Shown here: piece by piece, positions 36,918-47,053 of the stretch
Layout of the letters: each line of letters opens with the position of its first letter
How positions within the stretch are numbered: the stretch's first letter is position 1
Assembly (NCBI RefSeq): GCF_002865645.1
Contig: NW_020194644.1
Location: 472,801 to 536,800, forward strand
Origin: Hyaloscypha bicolor E
Taxonomy: Eukaryota > Ascomycota > Leotiomycetes > Helotiales > Hyaloscyphaceae
DNA length: 64,000 bases
Direction: 5' to 3'
The notes under the pieces: generated by a model
The model's input: the letters and a program-made list of their open reading frames with translations, nothing else
Databases searched by the model: none
Told to the model about the DNA's origin: nothing
Position numbers and translations under genes: made by a program

Positions 36918-38838
36918 TTAATTCCCATAGTACCTATCACGTCTGATGGGGCCGGCCTTGGGCATTATTAAACTTCTCTTCGGAAAGAGCGCCCTAGAAT
37001 CAGTCAGCTTAGCCATCCCCGACTTATGCGACATTGTCGCGTGGACACTCACCCATTATCAGGAACCGGAGGGGTTGTAAAGGCGCCAGTTAGATCAGTC
37101 AGATTCTGGGTGTTTCCAGCAGCATTGCCCGCAATCGGGATACCTTGAGCCGCACAAGCAGCCTTGTGGTCATCCGGGATCTGTAGTCCACGAAGTTGCT
37201 CGGGGGCTTCAATGATTGTTGCGATGAGGCCCATAATGACATGCCACTCAATGTGGCAATGGAAGAGCCACACGCCAGGATTCTGGGCCTTGAATCGTAT
37301 GGTACTGTAGCTACCTGCGTTCACAGCAATTGTATCTCGCTTCACTGGCACCGATGGGAAATTTCTCGTGTGACCATTGAAAGTTCCTTTGCCGGACGAT
37401 GCTCTTTCGCACACCTGGAATTGATGGCCATGAAGATGGAAGGGGTGAATGGCCGCGTCAAGGTTGTTAACTGTGAGCTGGACGATGTCGCCTTTCTTGA
37501 CCACGAATGGATTGACTGCTCCGTAGATTAACGGGTTCGTATTTTCTGTTCCTGTGGTAAATGCCGTGAAGAGGGAAGGAACTTTTTGTGGGACGTAGGT
37601 TTTATTATTGAAAAAAGTCCTGCGATCTGGTTAGCATCTCGGAGTTGGGGCTCCTTTATAGAAAGAACCCACCTTGGTATTCCTTTAGCATCAAATCCAA
37701 AAGTGAAGTTCAAGGTGATATCCACGTTTGGCGTTCCCAAGAGACGCTCCCCATCCAGGGCCGCAAAAGTAAAGTCATTCACAGGGTTCCAGGATCGAAC
37801 AACGTACGGGGCTGGAAGGGGTTTTGCTGCATCGTAAATGAGAGTACCGGTTATATTGAACGGGTAGGCATTCGGAGGCCGCGCATTAAGATCACTGAAA
37901 TCCCTATTCATATCCAGAGAAGCCAGAAAAGCATAATTCCGTCTCGTTGCTGGCTGCGCGTTGAGCAGAACTGTGTACCTTTGCGCAGGGGCCACTCGAA
38001 TTTGATAGGCATCATGCTTCTCTATATAAGAGCCGTCCACTTCGATGACTCTCATGGTATGCGAATCGAATTGGAGGAAAGTGGAAGCAAACGCTGCAAT
38101 GCTGATGATTTTGATCTTGTATGTCTTTCCAGGCTGGAATTTAAAGGATACTGAACTGGCGTCATTTGTCAAGAGAGCCTCAGGGAATGGTGGGAGGAAA
38201 TGAGTGTTCGATGTAGCGAGCATTTGCTGGATTAGAACTGGGACTGAATCATGGTACCAGTCCGAGAGTGTCAAGACCAACTCCTCGTCGTACTGGCCTT
38301 TGTATGGGTCATGGGGATCATGGACAATCAGAGGACCTGAGCATGCAGTGTAAGCAACGGTATTCCTTGTGTACTGCTTGAAAATTTACCTCTCAACCCG
38401 TCTGGATATTGTCCCTTGTTATGGCTGTGGTACCAGTACGATCCTGGGGCGTCAAGCTAGTGAGGTCTCGTCAAAATCAATTGTCTCCAATTTCTGGAAT
38501 TTACTAACCACAAAGCTATATGTGAAGCTTGATCCCGGGGGAATAGGGCACTGGGTTACCCCCGAAGGGCCGTCCATAACCTGCGACCCGAGTTGATTGA
38601 TGCCATGAAAATGTATTCCCGTGGATTCTGTCCCAAGGTTGTTGAATACATGGATTACAATGGTATCTCCAACTGTGCCCTCAATTGCAGGACATGGCCA
38701 CGCGCCATTGATTCCAATGACTTGCCGTGAGAAGCCATCTGGAGCTGCGTTGACAAAGTCGATGCTCCAATTGTAAGTAACCGTGGCCGCGCGAATGATT
38801 GACAGCAATGAGAGAAAAAGAAGGAAGATACCTTTCAT
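36918..38838 (-). CDS. Secreted multicopper oxidase, Fet3-like family
   Basis: This copper enzyme oxidises substrates with reduction of O2 to water. Five exons are proposed: 38838-38509, 38456-38390, 38336-37673, 37619-37053 and 36993-36918, with introns of 52, 53, 53 and 59 bp in compatible phases (0, 1, 2, 2), giving 567 aa. A signal peptide ([17 protein letters not shown]) is followed by cupredoxin domain 1 with HFHG and YWYHSH, then [12 protein letters not shown] and LTLSDWYHD as in Fet3. Domain 3 has [10 protein letters not shown] and [12 protein letters not shown], so all copper ligands are present and the type-1 axial position is Leu. Two points depart from Fet3 ferroxidases: the segment equivalent to the iron-binding Glu (FxxIEDH in yeast) reads LQFDSH, and no C-terminal membrane anchor is seen. 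If the last intron is not spliced, a TGA at 37049-37051 ends the protein at 542 aa, also without an anchor. A pigment or phenol oxidase of the Abr1 type is as likely as iron uptake. Confidence 0.85.
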
Positions 38839-39279
38839 GTTGGCAACGAGTGAATTAATACTTTAAGAAAAATGGATTCTGAGAGTGATTGAGAGAATAT
38901 CCTCGGAGACGGGCTTCATGGACTTTTGAAGCGATCGGCACGGGATCTTGGAGGTTACCGTTGCTCTCCTGCGCACCTGCATCTTCTCGTACCGAGCGGC
39001 TCGTGAAAGCACACTATTGATTAGGTCAAGTGGCGCTTTCTTGGCCAGTTAAAAAATGGGATGAGGAAGGGGAAGGAAAGAAGGAATTTTGCGTACCTTG
39101 CAGCTGTCATCGGATAGTGGCTGGCCAAGAGATGAGGATTCGGAGCGCATAGACAGCTGCACCCAAAGGGCCTGTAACTGGGGGAAAATGTAAAACGACT
39201 CCCCCCCTTCCCTCCCGGGTGTCGATTGGGGGGCCGGACTAACCTAAAGTAGAGGCGCTCGGACAGGAACACCAAAACT
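38839..39279. other. Oxidase 5' flank
   Basis: This is promoter and leader of the minus-strand oxidase gene. Its far end joins the AT-rich relic at about 39,280. Contained frames such as minus 39021-39275 are not protein-like. A C-tract (CTCCCCCCCTTCCCTCCC) lies near 39,200. Confidence 0.45.
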
Positions 39280-40010
39280 CTAGCTTTTTCTTTAATTTAA
39301 TTCAATTTTTTAAGGAATTAATATAATTTAATACTTGTTTTATTTCCTTAAAGCGCTAATTAAGCGCTATTTAAATATAAACTTTTATAAAATTTGAATT
39401 AGTAATAACTCGTTATATTAAAAAAGTTAAAAATTTCATATTTTATAGCTTAAAGAGAAGCTTAAGAAAGTATAAGACATGTAATAGCAGAGTAATATAT
39501 AAGTAGTTAAGGTAAGTATGCTTTAAAGTAATACTTGCAAGTATAACTAATTTCTAAGAATTAATTCTAATAAAAGACTAATTAATGCCCGTTTTTAAAA
39601 CTAGAAGTATTTCCTTATATATTTCCTAGTATTTAACCAAGTATATAAAGCCCTTTACTTAATTAGAAAATATAATTCTATATAATTTATATAATTCTGA
39701 TATAAGCTTTACTTAAAATAGGAAACCAGATCCATAATATCTAATATCTATCCATTATAAAAAGCCTAGAAATTTAGTAATAAGTCCCTAAAGCCAAATA
39801 TAAGAGCCTTATAAGGTTTAAAAACTAAAATCTAATTAATTAGTATATTAACTTCCTTAAATCAAAATTCTATTTTAAGGAATCTTTTTATTATAAGTTA
39901 GAAAGCACGTAATTAAAATACTAGATTGTAATATGCTAGCTTATACTTATATTAAAAAATATAACTTAAGGTTTCCAAAAGGCTTAAGTAGCCAATTACA
40001 AGTTTGTTAA
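39280..40010. repeat. Short AT-rich RIP-like relic inside the gene island
   Basis: About 730 bp of AT-rich sequence have sharp edges to ordinary DNA on both sides. It is less extreme than the large blocks (AAGCGCTAATTAAGCGC near 39,352 keeps CpG). No coding motif or terminal repeat was recognised. It is probably one mutated transposon copy or a fragment. Confidence 0.6.
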
Positions 40011-41033
40011 CACCCCTGCCCCAATCGACACCCCTAATCGACACCCCGGGGGGTCGTTTTACGTTTTCCTGCAACTGGGAGGAACATGCCATGCCAAGAT
40101 GAACAGGTCTCACGGAGGGGACCGAGTAGAGACAGCGGGGTGCCAAAAGTATTTATCGGCTGGCTAGGTACAGGTTTTAATTGGTCCAATACTTTTGGCA
40201 CCCCGCTGTGTAACATCGCCTGATTCCCGAATCCGTCTGGAAGCGCATCAGCCCCAAATTTCCACACGTGAGCTGGTGACATCCTTTTTCCAGTCCGGGG
40301 AGTGAAACTGACCCCGCAGGTTTATTGGGTTCTTGGAGTCTCTCGGTGAATCCCTGGGGCTGGCGGTTACAGTAGCACTTGGATGCTTGGCAGAAGCCCT
40401 GTGGGACTTGCCTTCTCTATGGGAAACCACGTGGCTTAGGTCAGTTAGGTGCAGATACGGGCGCCGGACAGCCCGCACAGCGCACCAGATACCGCATCTA
40501 TCGATATGGTTGGTCCCTGCATCCGACCCAGTTTCCTTAAGTATTGCTTCTCGATCTCGCCAGATCGGTTTTGGTAATCGGACGATGATCACGTTCATAA
40601 TAAGACCAAAACTACGACACCAAAGTCTCTCCCATACGTTGATTACAATCTGTTGGATCCTTATGTCACGGACGCCCGAACGCATCCTTCAATCCTCCAA
40701 GGAATGATTGAATAGAGGCAACTTGTGTATCAAATATTCCGCCGATATTCTGCAGATCTTATCAGGCTTGTCAACGCATGCATCAAGGTGCTTAGGAGAT
40801 CATTACCTCTTGGACGAGACTTACAATACCCATCTTTCCTGCAGTATTAACGTCTTTCACGTCCGTTCTAATCCATATTTTCCATCGTTTGGAATTATAG
40901 TCATTTCAGTCTACTGCATCGAAGGTTTCTTCCCCAAGGGAAATTTCTCTTGACAATCTTTCCAGATCCACAAACACCCTCAGATAAGGCAATCACCTAT
41001 AATTATCCCCCAGCCTCGTCTCCCACAATCGGA
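40011..41033. other. Upstream region of the AflR-like gene
   Basis: It includes the foldback element at 40132-40209 and a near-tandem pair of CAATCGACACCCC / TAATCGACACCCC at about 40,020-40,048. The overlapping open frames on both strands (40333-40707 plus, 40248-40685 minus) lack recognisable domains. The right end should be promoter and leader of the transcription factor. Confidence 0.45.
40132..40209. mobile_element. 78-bp foldback element with 22-bp perfect inverted repeats
   Basis: The arms 40132-40153 and 40188-40209 are exact reverse complements (outer part ACAGCGGGGTGCCAAAAG) around a 34-bp loop. The CAGNGG...CCAAAAGTATT pattern resembles Tc1/mariner terminal repeats, so a miniature non-autonomous element is likely. 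A TA target duplication is not evident at its flanks. A transcript would fold into a strong hairpin. Confidence 0.65.
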
Positions 41034-42233
41034 ATGTTCTCACGAGCTTCCTCCAACACTCCCCACACCCCGAAGTTACGAGCATCTTGTGATACTTGTC
41101 TTCTTGCAAAGGTCAAATGCAGCAAAGCTTTCCCGATGTGTTCTCGATGCCTCGCCTTCGGAGCAGAGTGCAAGTACAGTCCATCCTCACGAGCTGGCAA
41201 ACCAAAGTCTGATGGCAAGGGGAGTCGGCCTTCCGTATCAAAGCACAAGTCAATCTCCGAAGACTCTAAGGTCTCCAGCACTGCAGTTTATTTACCGCCA
41301 CCCCTAAACATCGAAGCGAAAGAACCAACTTCATACTTCCCAGAAACGGACTGGACGACATCACCGACCTCTAACGTTGACGGACAAGAGCATCGGCATT
41401 TGATGTTACCTCCACTCATACATGGCCAGAGTTCGTCCGAGTCAAACAGCTCGAGGGGTAGCATCGATACACCCGACCCATATCTATATTACACACATGC
41501 ATCACCTGCATATATCACTTCACCGTACGTCGACAACAACCACCACCAGCAGCGGCACGAAAGCATGACAGATGGATCAGCCACCCCATCTGCTCTCTGG
41601 TTTGACCAAACAGAGTCTTTCCCATTTTCAACATCTGATCCTTGCGATCGTCAATACCTCCCAATGCCGAACCTCTTCACGGATGAATGTTTGGCCAGAA
41701 CAACAACTTGCAGCTGTTTCAACGGGTGTCTCCAAGCACTTCAAACACTACACAACTTCAACGCAGTACAGCCTGCTTCCTCTTTCGATATTGTTTTGAC
41801 AGTCAACCAGAAAGCTATGGAGACATGCACAACAACACTGAACTGTCCCGTCTGCAACTCTAGAACTGGCTCCAGCCTCCGGACCATGCTTCTGGGGACC
41901 ATTCTCGGGAGAATTATCTTGATTTACCAAGGTGCATCGAAAGATTACTTTGGGCCTGCATCTGGATCTGGTAGCCAACCACTCCCGCTAACCCTCGGTG
42001 TTTACCGAGTTGCGAGCGAAGACATCAGATGGATGCAGCTAGTTATTATTCTACGAGATCTGAAGAAGTTCAAGGCTTTGCTTATTAGATTTCAAGAGAC
42101 GTCAAAAGGAAGTGAGGCAAAAGAGGATATAGAGATTCATGGTGCGGTTACGAATCATTTGTATCAGAGTTTACACCTTACGTACGAGGCTTTGAAGAAA
42201 CACAAGAGTTTTGCATGGGGGCAAGTGGATTGA
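41034..42233 (+). CDS. Zn2Cys6 transcription factor, AflR-like
   Basis: This is a 399-residue fungal binuclear zinc cluster regulator. The cluster is C19-x2-C22-x6-C29-x6-C36-x2-C39-x6-C46 ([13 protein letters not shown], then [11 protein letters not shown]), the spacing seen in AflR. A Ser/Pro-rich linker with GKPKSDGK and Asn/His-rich runs follows. From residue 226 the AflR-type C-terminal domain begins with [15 protein letters not shown], has CPVCNSR, and ends with the predicted helix ITLIYQ-like region and [12 protein letters not shown]. The frame is open upstream to 40,950 but lacks an ATG there, so 41034 is taken as start. No intron is needed. Members often control secondary-metabolite clusters, but no polyketide synthase or similar enzyme lies in this window, so the target is unknown. 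Confidence 0.85.
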   Translation: MFSRASSNTPHTPKLRASCDTCLLAKVKCSKAFPMCSRCLAFGAECKYSPSSRAGKPKSDGKGSRPSVSKHKSISEDSKVSSTAVYLPPPLNIEAKEPTSYFPETDWTTSPTSNVDGQEHRHLMLPPLIHGQSSSESNSSRGSIDTPDPYLYYTHASPAYITSPYVDNNHHQQRHESMTDGSATPSALWFDQTESFPFSTSDPCDRQYLPMPNLFTDECLARTTTCSCFNGCLQALQTLHNFNAVQPASSFDIVLTVNQKAMETCTTTLNCPVCNSRTGSSLRTMLLGTILGRIILIYQGASKDYFGPASGSGSQPLPLTLGVYRVASEDIRWMQLVIILRDLKKFKALLIRFQETSKGSEAKEDIEIHGAVTNHLYQSLHLTYEALKKHKSFAWGQVD

Positions 42234-42435
42234 AGCCATTGCTACTGTCACGTTTCGTAATTGTATATAAAGCTTGCATTTCCCCTCCAGGTTGTCACTC
42301 TGACACCGAGAGACCTTGGTGGGAGTCTAATTTCTCCTTCTCGGTCGGAACTCATGGGAGCGGGCATTCATCGGACCTAACGACGCAAGAATACGCGAAG
42401 CGTGAGACAAGGAGTTCTAGAATAACCATAACCTA

Positions 42436-42747
42436 ATGACTTCTGAAATACCTTTTACCACACCGGTTCATCAGGACATCTCAAGAATCCCTTATGCACA
42501 GCACCGGAAAGCTCCAGGAAGCCTCACCAGAACTGCAACTGCAGGTCGCCGAGGTTTCATGTACCCTGATCCCTATCGACGGTCCTTGCATGGGGTTGGT
42601 TGGAATTCAGCTTGGTGGTGGCTGGCTGTGGGGATCGCGATCGTTCCCAAAATGTCAGACCACCCCCGCATCCCTTTTCTCGACCTAGGCTGTGCCCTAC
42701 CAGAGCTGACACAGGACTTCCCAAAAGGAATTGTCATACTTTGGTAG
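42436..42747 (+). CDS. Uncharacterised ORF (103 aa)
   Basis: An ATG-started frame between the AflR-like gene and the RING-ankyrin remnant. It contains Trp-rich GWNSAWWWLAVGIAIVP. No family is recognised, and a second frame over the same bases is open as well. It may be non-coding. Confidence 0.22.
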   Translation: MTSEIPFTTPVHQDISRIPYAQHRKAPGSLTRTATAGRRGFMYPDPYRRSLHGVGWNSAWWWLAVGIAIVPKMSDHPRIPFLDLGCALPELTQDFPKGIVILW

Positions 42748-42865
42748 AGAGAAACCTATAGGCTTCCTTATTTTTCAAGCCGAAAAGCCTAAGGTGGAAA
42801 GTCAGCACGCCAACCCGAGGAAGTGTACGGAGAAGAGCGTTATTTTTCGATCCAGGATCCCAACC

Positions 42866-43653
42866 ATGCAATCGAGGGTCAACTTCACCGATCAAAATGC
42901 GCCGGTCTCACCTGGCGATAAGCACGACCGGTTGTCCGACACATACGTTACTAGAAAGACTGTGGATGCGGATAATACCGAGGAACACTGTTACTTCTGC
43001 TTCGAGGATTAGCAAATTGGGGATGGCATGGTTCGACTACGGTGTTGCGATTACTAGCTCCACGAACACTGCCTATCCAAGTCCGTTCTCGATGGCTGTT
43101 GTCCCACTTGCAGAATCTGGCTTGCTTCTTTAGACAATGCGCAAGTCCTTGCAGGCGCCGCTTTAGTGGGGGATATTCTAAAGGTCAAGGAGCTTCTAGA
43201 AAGTATACGCCTTATATAGCGCAGGACTACTACCGCAAGACTCCTTTGCATTTGGCGATACTGCAAGGATACAAAGAGGTAGTCAAGGAGCTATTCGACC
43301 ATAGAGCCGATATATCCACTACAGATTTCAAGGGGCGAATAGCACTGCACCTTGCTGCATATAGCTATTCTCTAGGTGTTCTCAGACTTCCCCTGGAAAG
43401 ACGAGCGGATATGGCCGCTCGAGATGGCGAATGCATGGCGCCGCTTCACTTTTCATATCAGAAAGGCATTACAAGGATGAAAGACTACTTGATCGAGAAG
43501 GGAGCTAATAGAGAGGCCAAGGCCATCTACGGCCTTACTCCAGAGATGCTTCATCCTCTCAGCGCGTATTCGGAAGCAATGAGAAACTATTCACTGTGCA
43601 CTCATCGATACTGTGCCCCATTTTTGATTACAGTAGAAGTAGAAAATATCTGA
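42866..43653 (+). pseudogene. RING-finger/ankyrin-repeat gene with in-frame TAGs and a frameshift
   Basis: From ATG 42866 the frame runs to CYFCFED, the first Cys pair of a RING-like domain (TGT at 42989). It then meets TAG at 43010-43012 and TAG at 43055-43057 (CCDY-stop-LHEHCL), and continues with LSKSVLDGCCPTCR, completing a Cys/His pattern. It passes into LAGAALVGDILKVKELLES, an ankyrin-type helix pair. At about 43,203-43,219 the frame changes by one register, and the ankyrin repeats go on in another frame to the stop at 43653: YYRKTPLHLAILQGYKEVV, KGRIALHLAAYS, MAPLHFSYQKG. Family members are usually ubiquitin ligases or scaffold proteins. Trp is plausible at both TAGs. The frameshift argues for a true pseudogene; sequencing error or stop editing would be needed to rescue it. 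Confidence 0.7.
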
Positions 43654-43896
43654 TTGAGTTTCGGTTGCTGGACGCACTTTACCCCCTGGCAAGCTCATGT
43701 GACTACCCTACTGGGTAGTAGGATCTATCAATAATCTTGGGCCCTGGAGGACAGCAGGTAGCAGGACCCCTGGTAACATGACCTTGAACTGTAGAGGAGT
43801 GCAAAATGGTAGTGGGTGGCAGGATCTTGAAGGAGTGACGTCGTCATCTAGCCCGTCGTGCGGGAGAAGCGACTCCTGTTAGGTGAGTATATCCTC

Positions 43897-44325
43897 TCAG
43901 CTTTGTGGTGAACTGTGGTGGTGTGATAGAGCCGCAGCCTCAATGATAAGGTTGGATGGTATATCGCAGAGATCGTTATCGTCGATGTCGCTCTCGCCTG
44001 GGATTGACATCATTATATCTCCATCAATAGACTCTTCGTCATCGTAGCCGCACGCCGATCTGTCATTCTCTGTACTATTAGCAGCTGTTTGTAGTGATTC
44101 GTTTGAAAGTAAAGCAGGATCGCAGCACGATTCAACTACCCATTGACTGCCAGAGCTTAGATTTTCACGACCAGTCCGACTGGCGTGGCCCAGTTCCTGG
44201 TAGAGCTCTGCAACGTATCCAGTGGAGATGAGGGCATGCGTGATGCTCTTCCACATTAAAAAGAGGTCTTTGCGATCTAGGTTTTCAGCGGTCCAAGAAA
44301 GGATGCCGGAACTGTCTCCTTGCAT
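43897..44325 (-). CDS. Uncharacterised acidic protein (142 aa)
   Basis: ATG 44325 opens a frame with LDRKDLFLMWKSITHALIS, STGYVAELYQELGHAS and an acidic, Ser-rich end (YDDEESIDGD, ESDIDDNDLCD). The frame is open further upstream to 44457 but with no ATG. Amino-acid use looks protein-like and shows no RIP signature, but no family is recognised. Its function is unknown. Confidence 0.4.
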   Translation of the reverse strand: MQGDSSGILSWTAENLDRKDLFLMWKSITHALISTGYVAELYQELGHASRTGRENLSSGSQWVVESCCDPALLSNESLQTAANSTENDRSACGYDDEESIDGDIMMSIPGESDIDDNDLCDIPSNLIIEAAALSHHHSSPQS

Positions 44326-45060
44326 TGCTGGCAGTTGTTGAAGAGAAAGGAAGGTGAGGCTTCGCGACAGTGGTCGATGGGCTCGCGTCTCTTGTAGGGG
44401 ACCTCCCAGCGAAACAAAAAGCGGTCCACCCCGCCAACTTACAAAAATAGCCCTCACATCAAAGATAATTTTGGAATGCCCAAATTTTCGGATGCCTTTC
44501 GTATAGAAGTCCCCAACGAAATATTATTAGCGTATGTGTTAAACACTACCTGCGATTGCGTGCGGTGCTTTGCCCAGGGGATGCATACGCTAAGTGCTAA
44601 ACCTCAATGAGTTCACCCAGTACTATTAATTATTACAGTAATCAAAACTCGCTTCTTAAGAGCATGAAATTTCTACATCAAAGATAATCTGTGAGAAGAT
44701 TAAACAGTATCTCTCCGGTGAATTTGATCAGCTTGGAACAGGTCATTCATGTATGAGAGGTTACCTTCGAATCGCAATGCCATCCCTTGATGGAATCAAT
44801 ACCATTCATTGTTGTACGAAGGGTCCCGGTGCCGTACTGGACAAAATGGTTGGACAATATGTGCGGGCCTACGCGAGTGGCAGCTTCATCACATCCCGCC
44901 TCAACTCCATTACGCCCTGCCCATCACCACCAGCTGCTTTATATCCCGCCTGATCACTACTAGTTTCGTCGTTCCCTACCATAAACCGTTAGCCTCAGAT
45001 CGCTTATCTCTATTGCCCAGAAATCATAAATACCAGATTGCTCGGGTTAAGAGATTTTAA
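44326..45060. other. Right edge of the second gene island
   Basis: Ordinary composition with no convincing gene; the small frames 44753-44953 and 44809-45060 overlap and lack domains. It ends at the start of AT-rich DNA near 45,060. Confidence 0.45.
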
Positions 45061-46150
45061 ATTGTTAATATAATATAAGCGCTTCGGGATCTCTTTACCT
45101 ATTATAAATAATGAAATGAATTCTACGGCTAGTATATTTCCAAGTATTATAGATTTTTGAAAAATACTCTGGCAATTAGTTTAGGAGTCTCACTGAACTT
45201 GCGGAATACATATATATATTACTTATCGAGACGCAAATAATACGCCCTAATATATAACTAGTAATAACGAAATATAGTAAATAAAGCAAAGCGAATAAAG
45301 TAATACCGCCAGATTAATAATAAAGCAAGAGGCAGTTATTCTTTCTAATATTTATCTAGTTATAGCCTTAATACTTTAAAGAAGCCGAACTAGAAAGTTG
45401 ATATATAAATTAATTTAGAGATTAATATATTCGCCGAGAAGCCGAGTATTTATTACAAAACAAGTTTCAAAACTCTCTTAGCTTATTTAAAAGAGCCGCC
45501 TGACTTACTATATATTAATTAGTTCTAGACGGCCCGAACTATACGCTGTTTTGCCCGACTAGTTAAAGTCTAAATACCATAACTAGATAGAAGTAGCCGG
45601 CGTCCTATAAAGCTATTTTTATTCTTTGTTTTAATAGCTATAAATGCCTTAATAGATATATTAGCTGTATTTTAATAGTCCGCTCTCTTCTAAAGATTAA
45701 AAAAGGAAAATAATTAGTTAAAAGAAGAGATTATATAAACTATAATAAGAATATTAACTTGTATTAATAGAATTATTAGCTGTAATAATGCCTGCGGTAT
45801 ATAGTGCTTTAGTTATAATTAAAGAGGATATTAGCAGATAACTATAAGCCGAGTAAATACTTATAAGGCTAATAATTATAGCTAAGTTAGAACTTGCCTC
45901 TTCTAGTATATAAAATACTTGGTATAAAGTTAGAATAAGAAAGGGTTTTCCAAGGTTAGAGTATAATATATAGAAGAATAAAACAAGTATTAAGAAATTC
46001 TCCTGGTTTATAAGCTTTATTACATTTCGGGATATAGTTTTTTAACTTTATAATTCAGACTAATAAATTAATTCATGAAGCAAATATTAAGAACTCTACT
46101 AATTCCAAAACCGCAAACCTCTAACCCAATCAAATTCGAGCTATAGTATC
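45061..46150. repeat. Moderately AT-rich, weakly mutated relic
   Basis: It keeps more G and C than the other AT-rich stretches (for example CGCCGAGAAGCCGAG near 45,432 and ACGGCCCGAACTATACG near 45,530), so mutation is lighter. Broken plus-strand frames suggest former coding sequence, but I could not identify the protein. It ends at the TRIM-like element. Confidence 0.5.
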
Positions 46151-46302
46151 TGTTATAATAAAACGTTATTATTATATTATAATAATAATATATAAATAGA
46201 TCTGGAAGAAAGGAGGTATAATACGGGTGGCCAAAGCTTAAATATATGAGTATAGTCACGTGAGCATGCACGTGACTACTAGCATATAGTTGCCATATAA
46301 TA
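46151..46302. repeat. Left LTR of the TRIM-like element
   Basis: It retains unmutated CpA/TpG sites, including GTCACGTG and CACGTGAC separated by 6 bp (46255-46276), which form a palindrome of two E-box-like CACGTG motifs. Confidence 0.72.
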
Positions 46303-46557
46303 TATGCCCCCAAAAAAGAAAGAACTGCGTAGTTCTTTATAATATATATATATATATATAATTCACTTATATATACGGGCCAACTTTTTGAAAAGAATAG
46401 AAAATCGAATAAATTTCACTCAAAAGCTTAAAAATAGCTATATCTAATATCCCTAAACCTTTACTAGAGTACCTAGCCCAATACTATTAACCAAAGCGTT
46501 CTAATAGTATTATATATATGTATTTAATATACAGGAAATACAGGAGAGAAATAGAGA

Positions 46558-46645
46558 GCTATTAATAAGCTAAGGAAGGCTACTTAATAGCAGGAGAAAG
46601 AGGCTGGCTATTAATAAGCTAAGGAAGGCTATTTAATAGCAGGAG
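46558..46645 (+). repeat. 39-bp duplicated unit inside the TRIM-like element
   Basis: The copies at 46558-46596 and 46607-46645 share GCTATTAATAAGCTAAGG and the following AAGGCTA-TTAATAGCAGGAG with a single C/T difference. The period is 49 bp including a short spacer. Confidence 0.85.
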
Positions 46646-47053
46646 GATAGTAGTCGAGGCTATATGAAGTATATAGAGACATTAAGCTAAGAAAGAGACT
46701 ATTATAATATTTATATATATTATAGTTAATATAGTAGTTATTTATAATACAGAAGTATTGGGAGGGCAGTATTAGTTGCAATTACTAGAAAGCGAGTATA
46801 GTATTCTGATTTAGATAATAATTATTATACGAATAGTAATAACTGAAAATCGATTTATTTATTAAATAGAATACTTAATTAAGAGATCTAATTAAAAGAA
46901 GAGTATTGGTTTCTAATTAATAACTTAATTAAGAAATCGACTAGTTAGAGAGCAGAGCTTTAAAAGGCTTACTAGAGAGATATAGAGGAATCCGTAGGTA
47001 ATTAATAGTAAGAAAACTCTAATTAGATTAAATTAAAGAATATTACTACTAAT

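Noticed and set aside
39021..39275. 84-codon minus-strand frame upstream of the oxidase
   Set aside because: It lies in the promoter region on the same strand as the oxidase and has no ATG-supported conserved sequence or domain.
40950..41033. N-terminal extension of the AflR-like protein
   Set aside because: The frame is open but begins at TTG, with no ATG before 41034.
46068..46313. 81-codon minus-strand open frame at the TRIM left LTR
   Set aside because: It crosses the LTR border and is Tyr/Ile-rich by composition; no domain.
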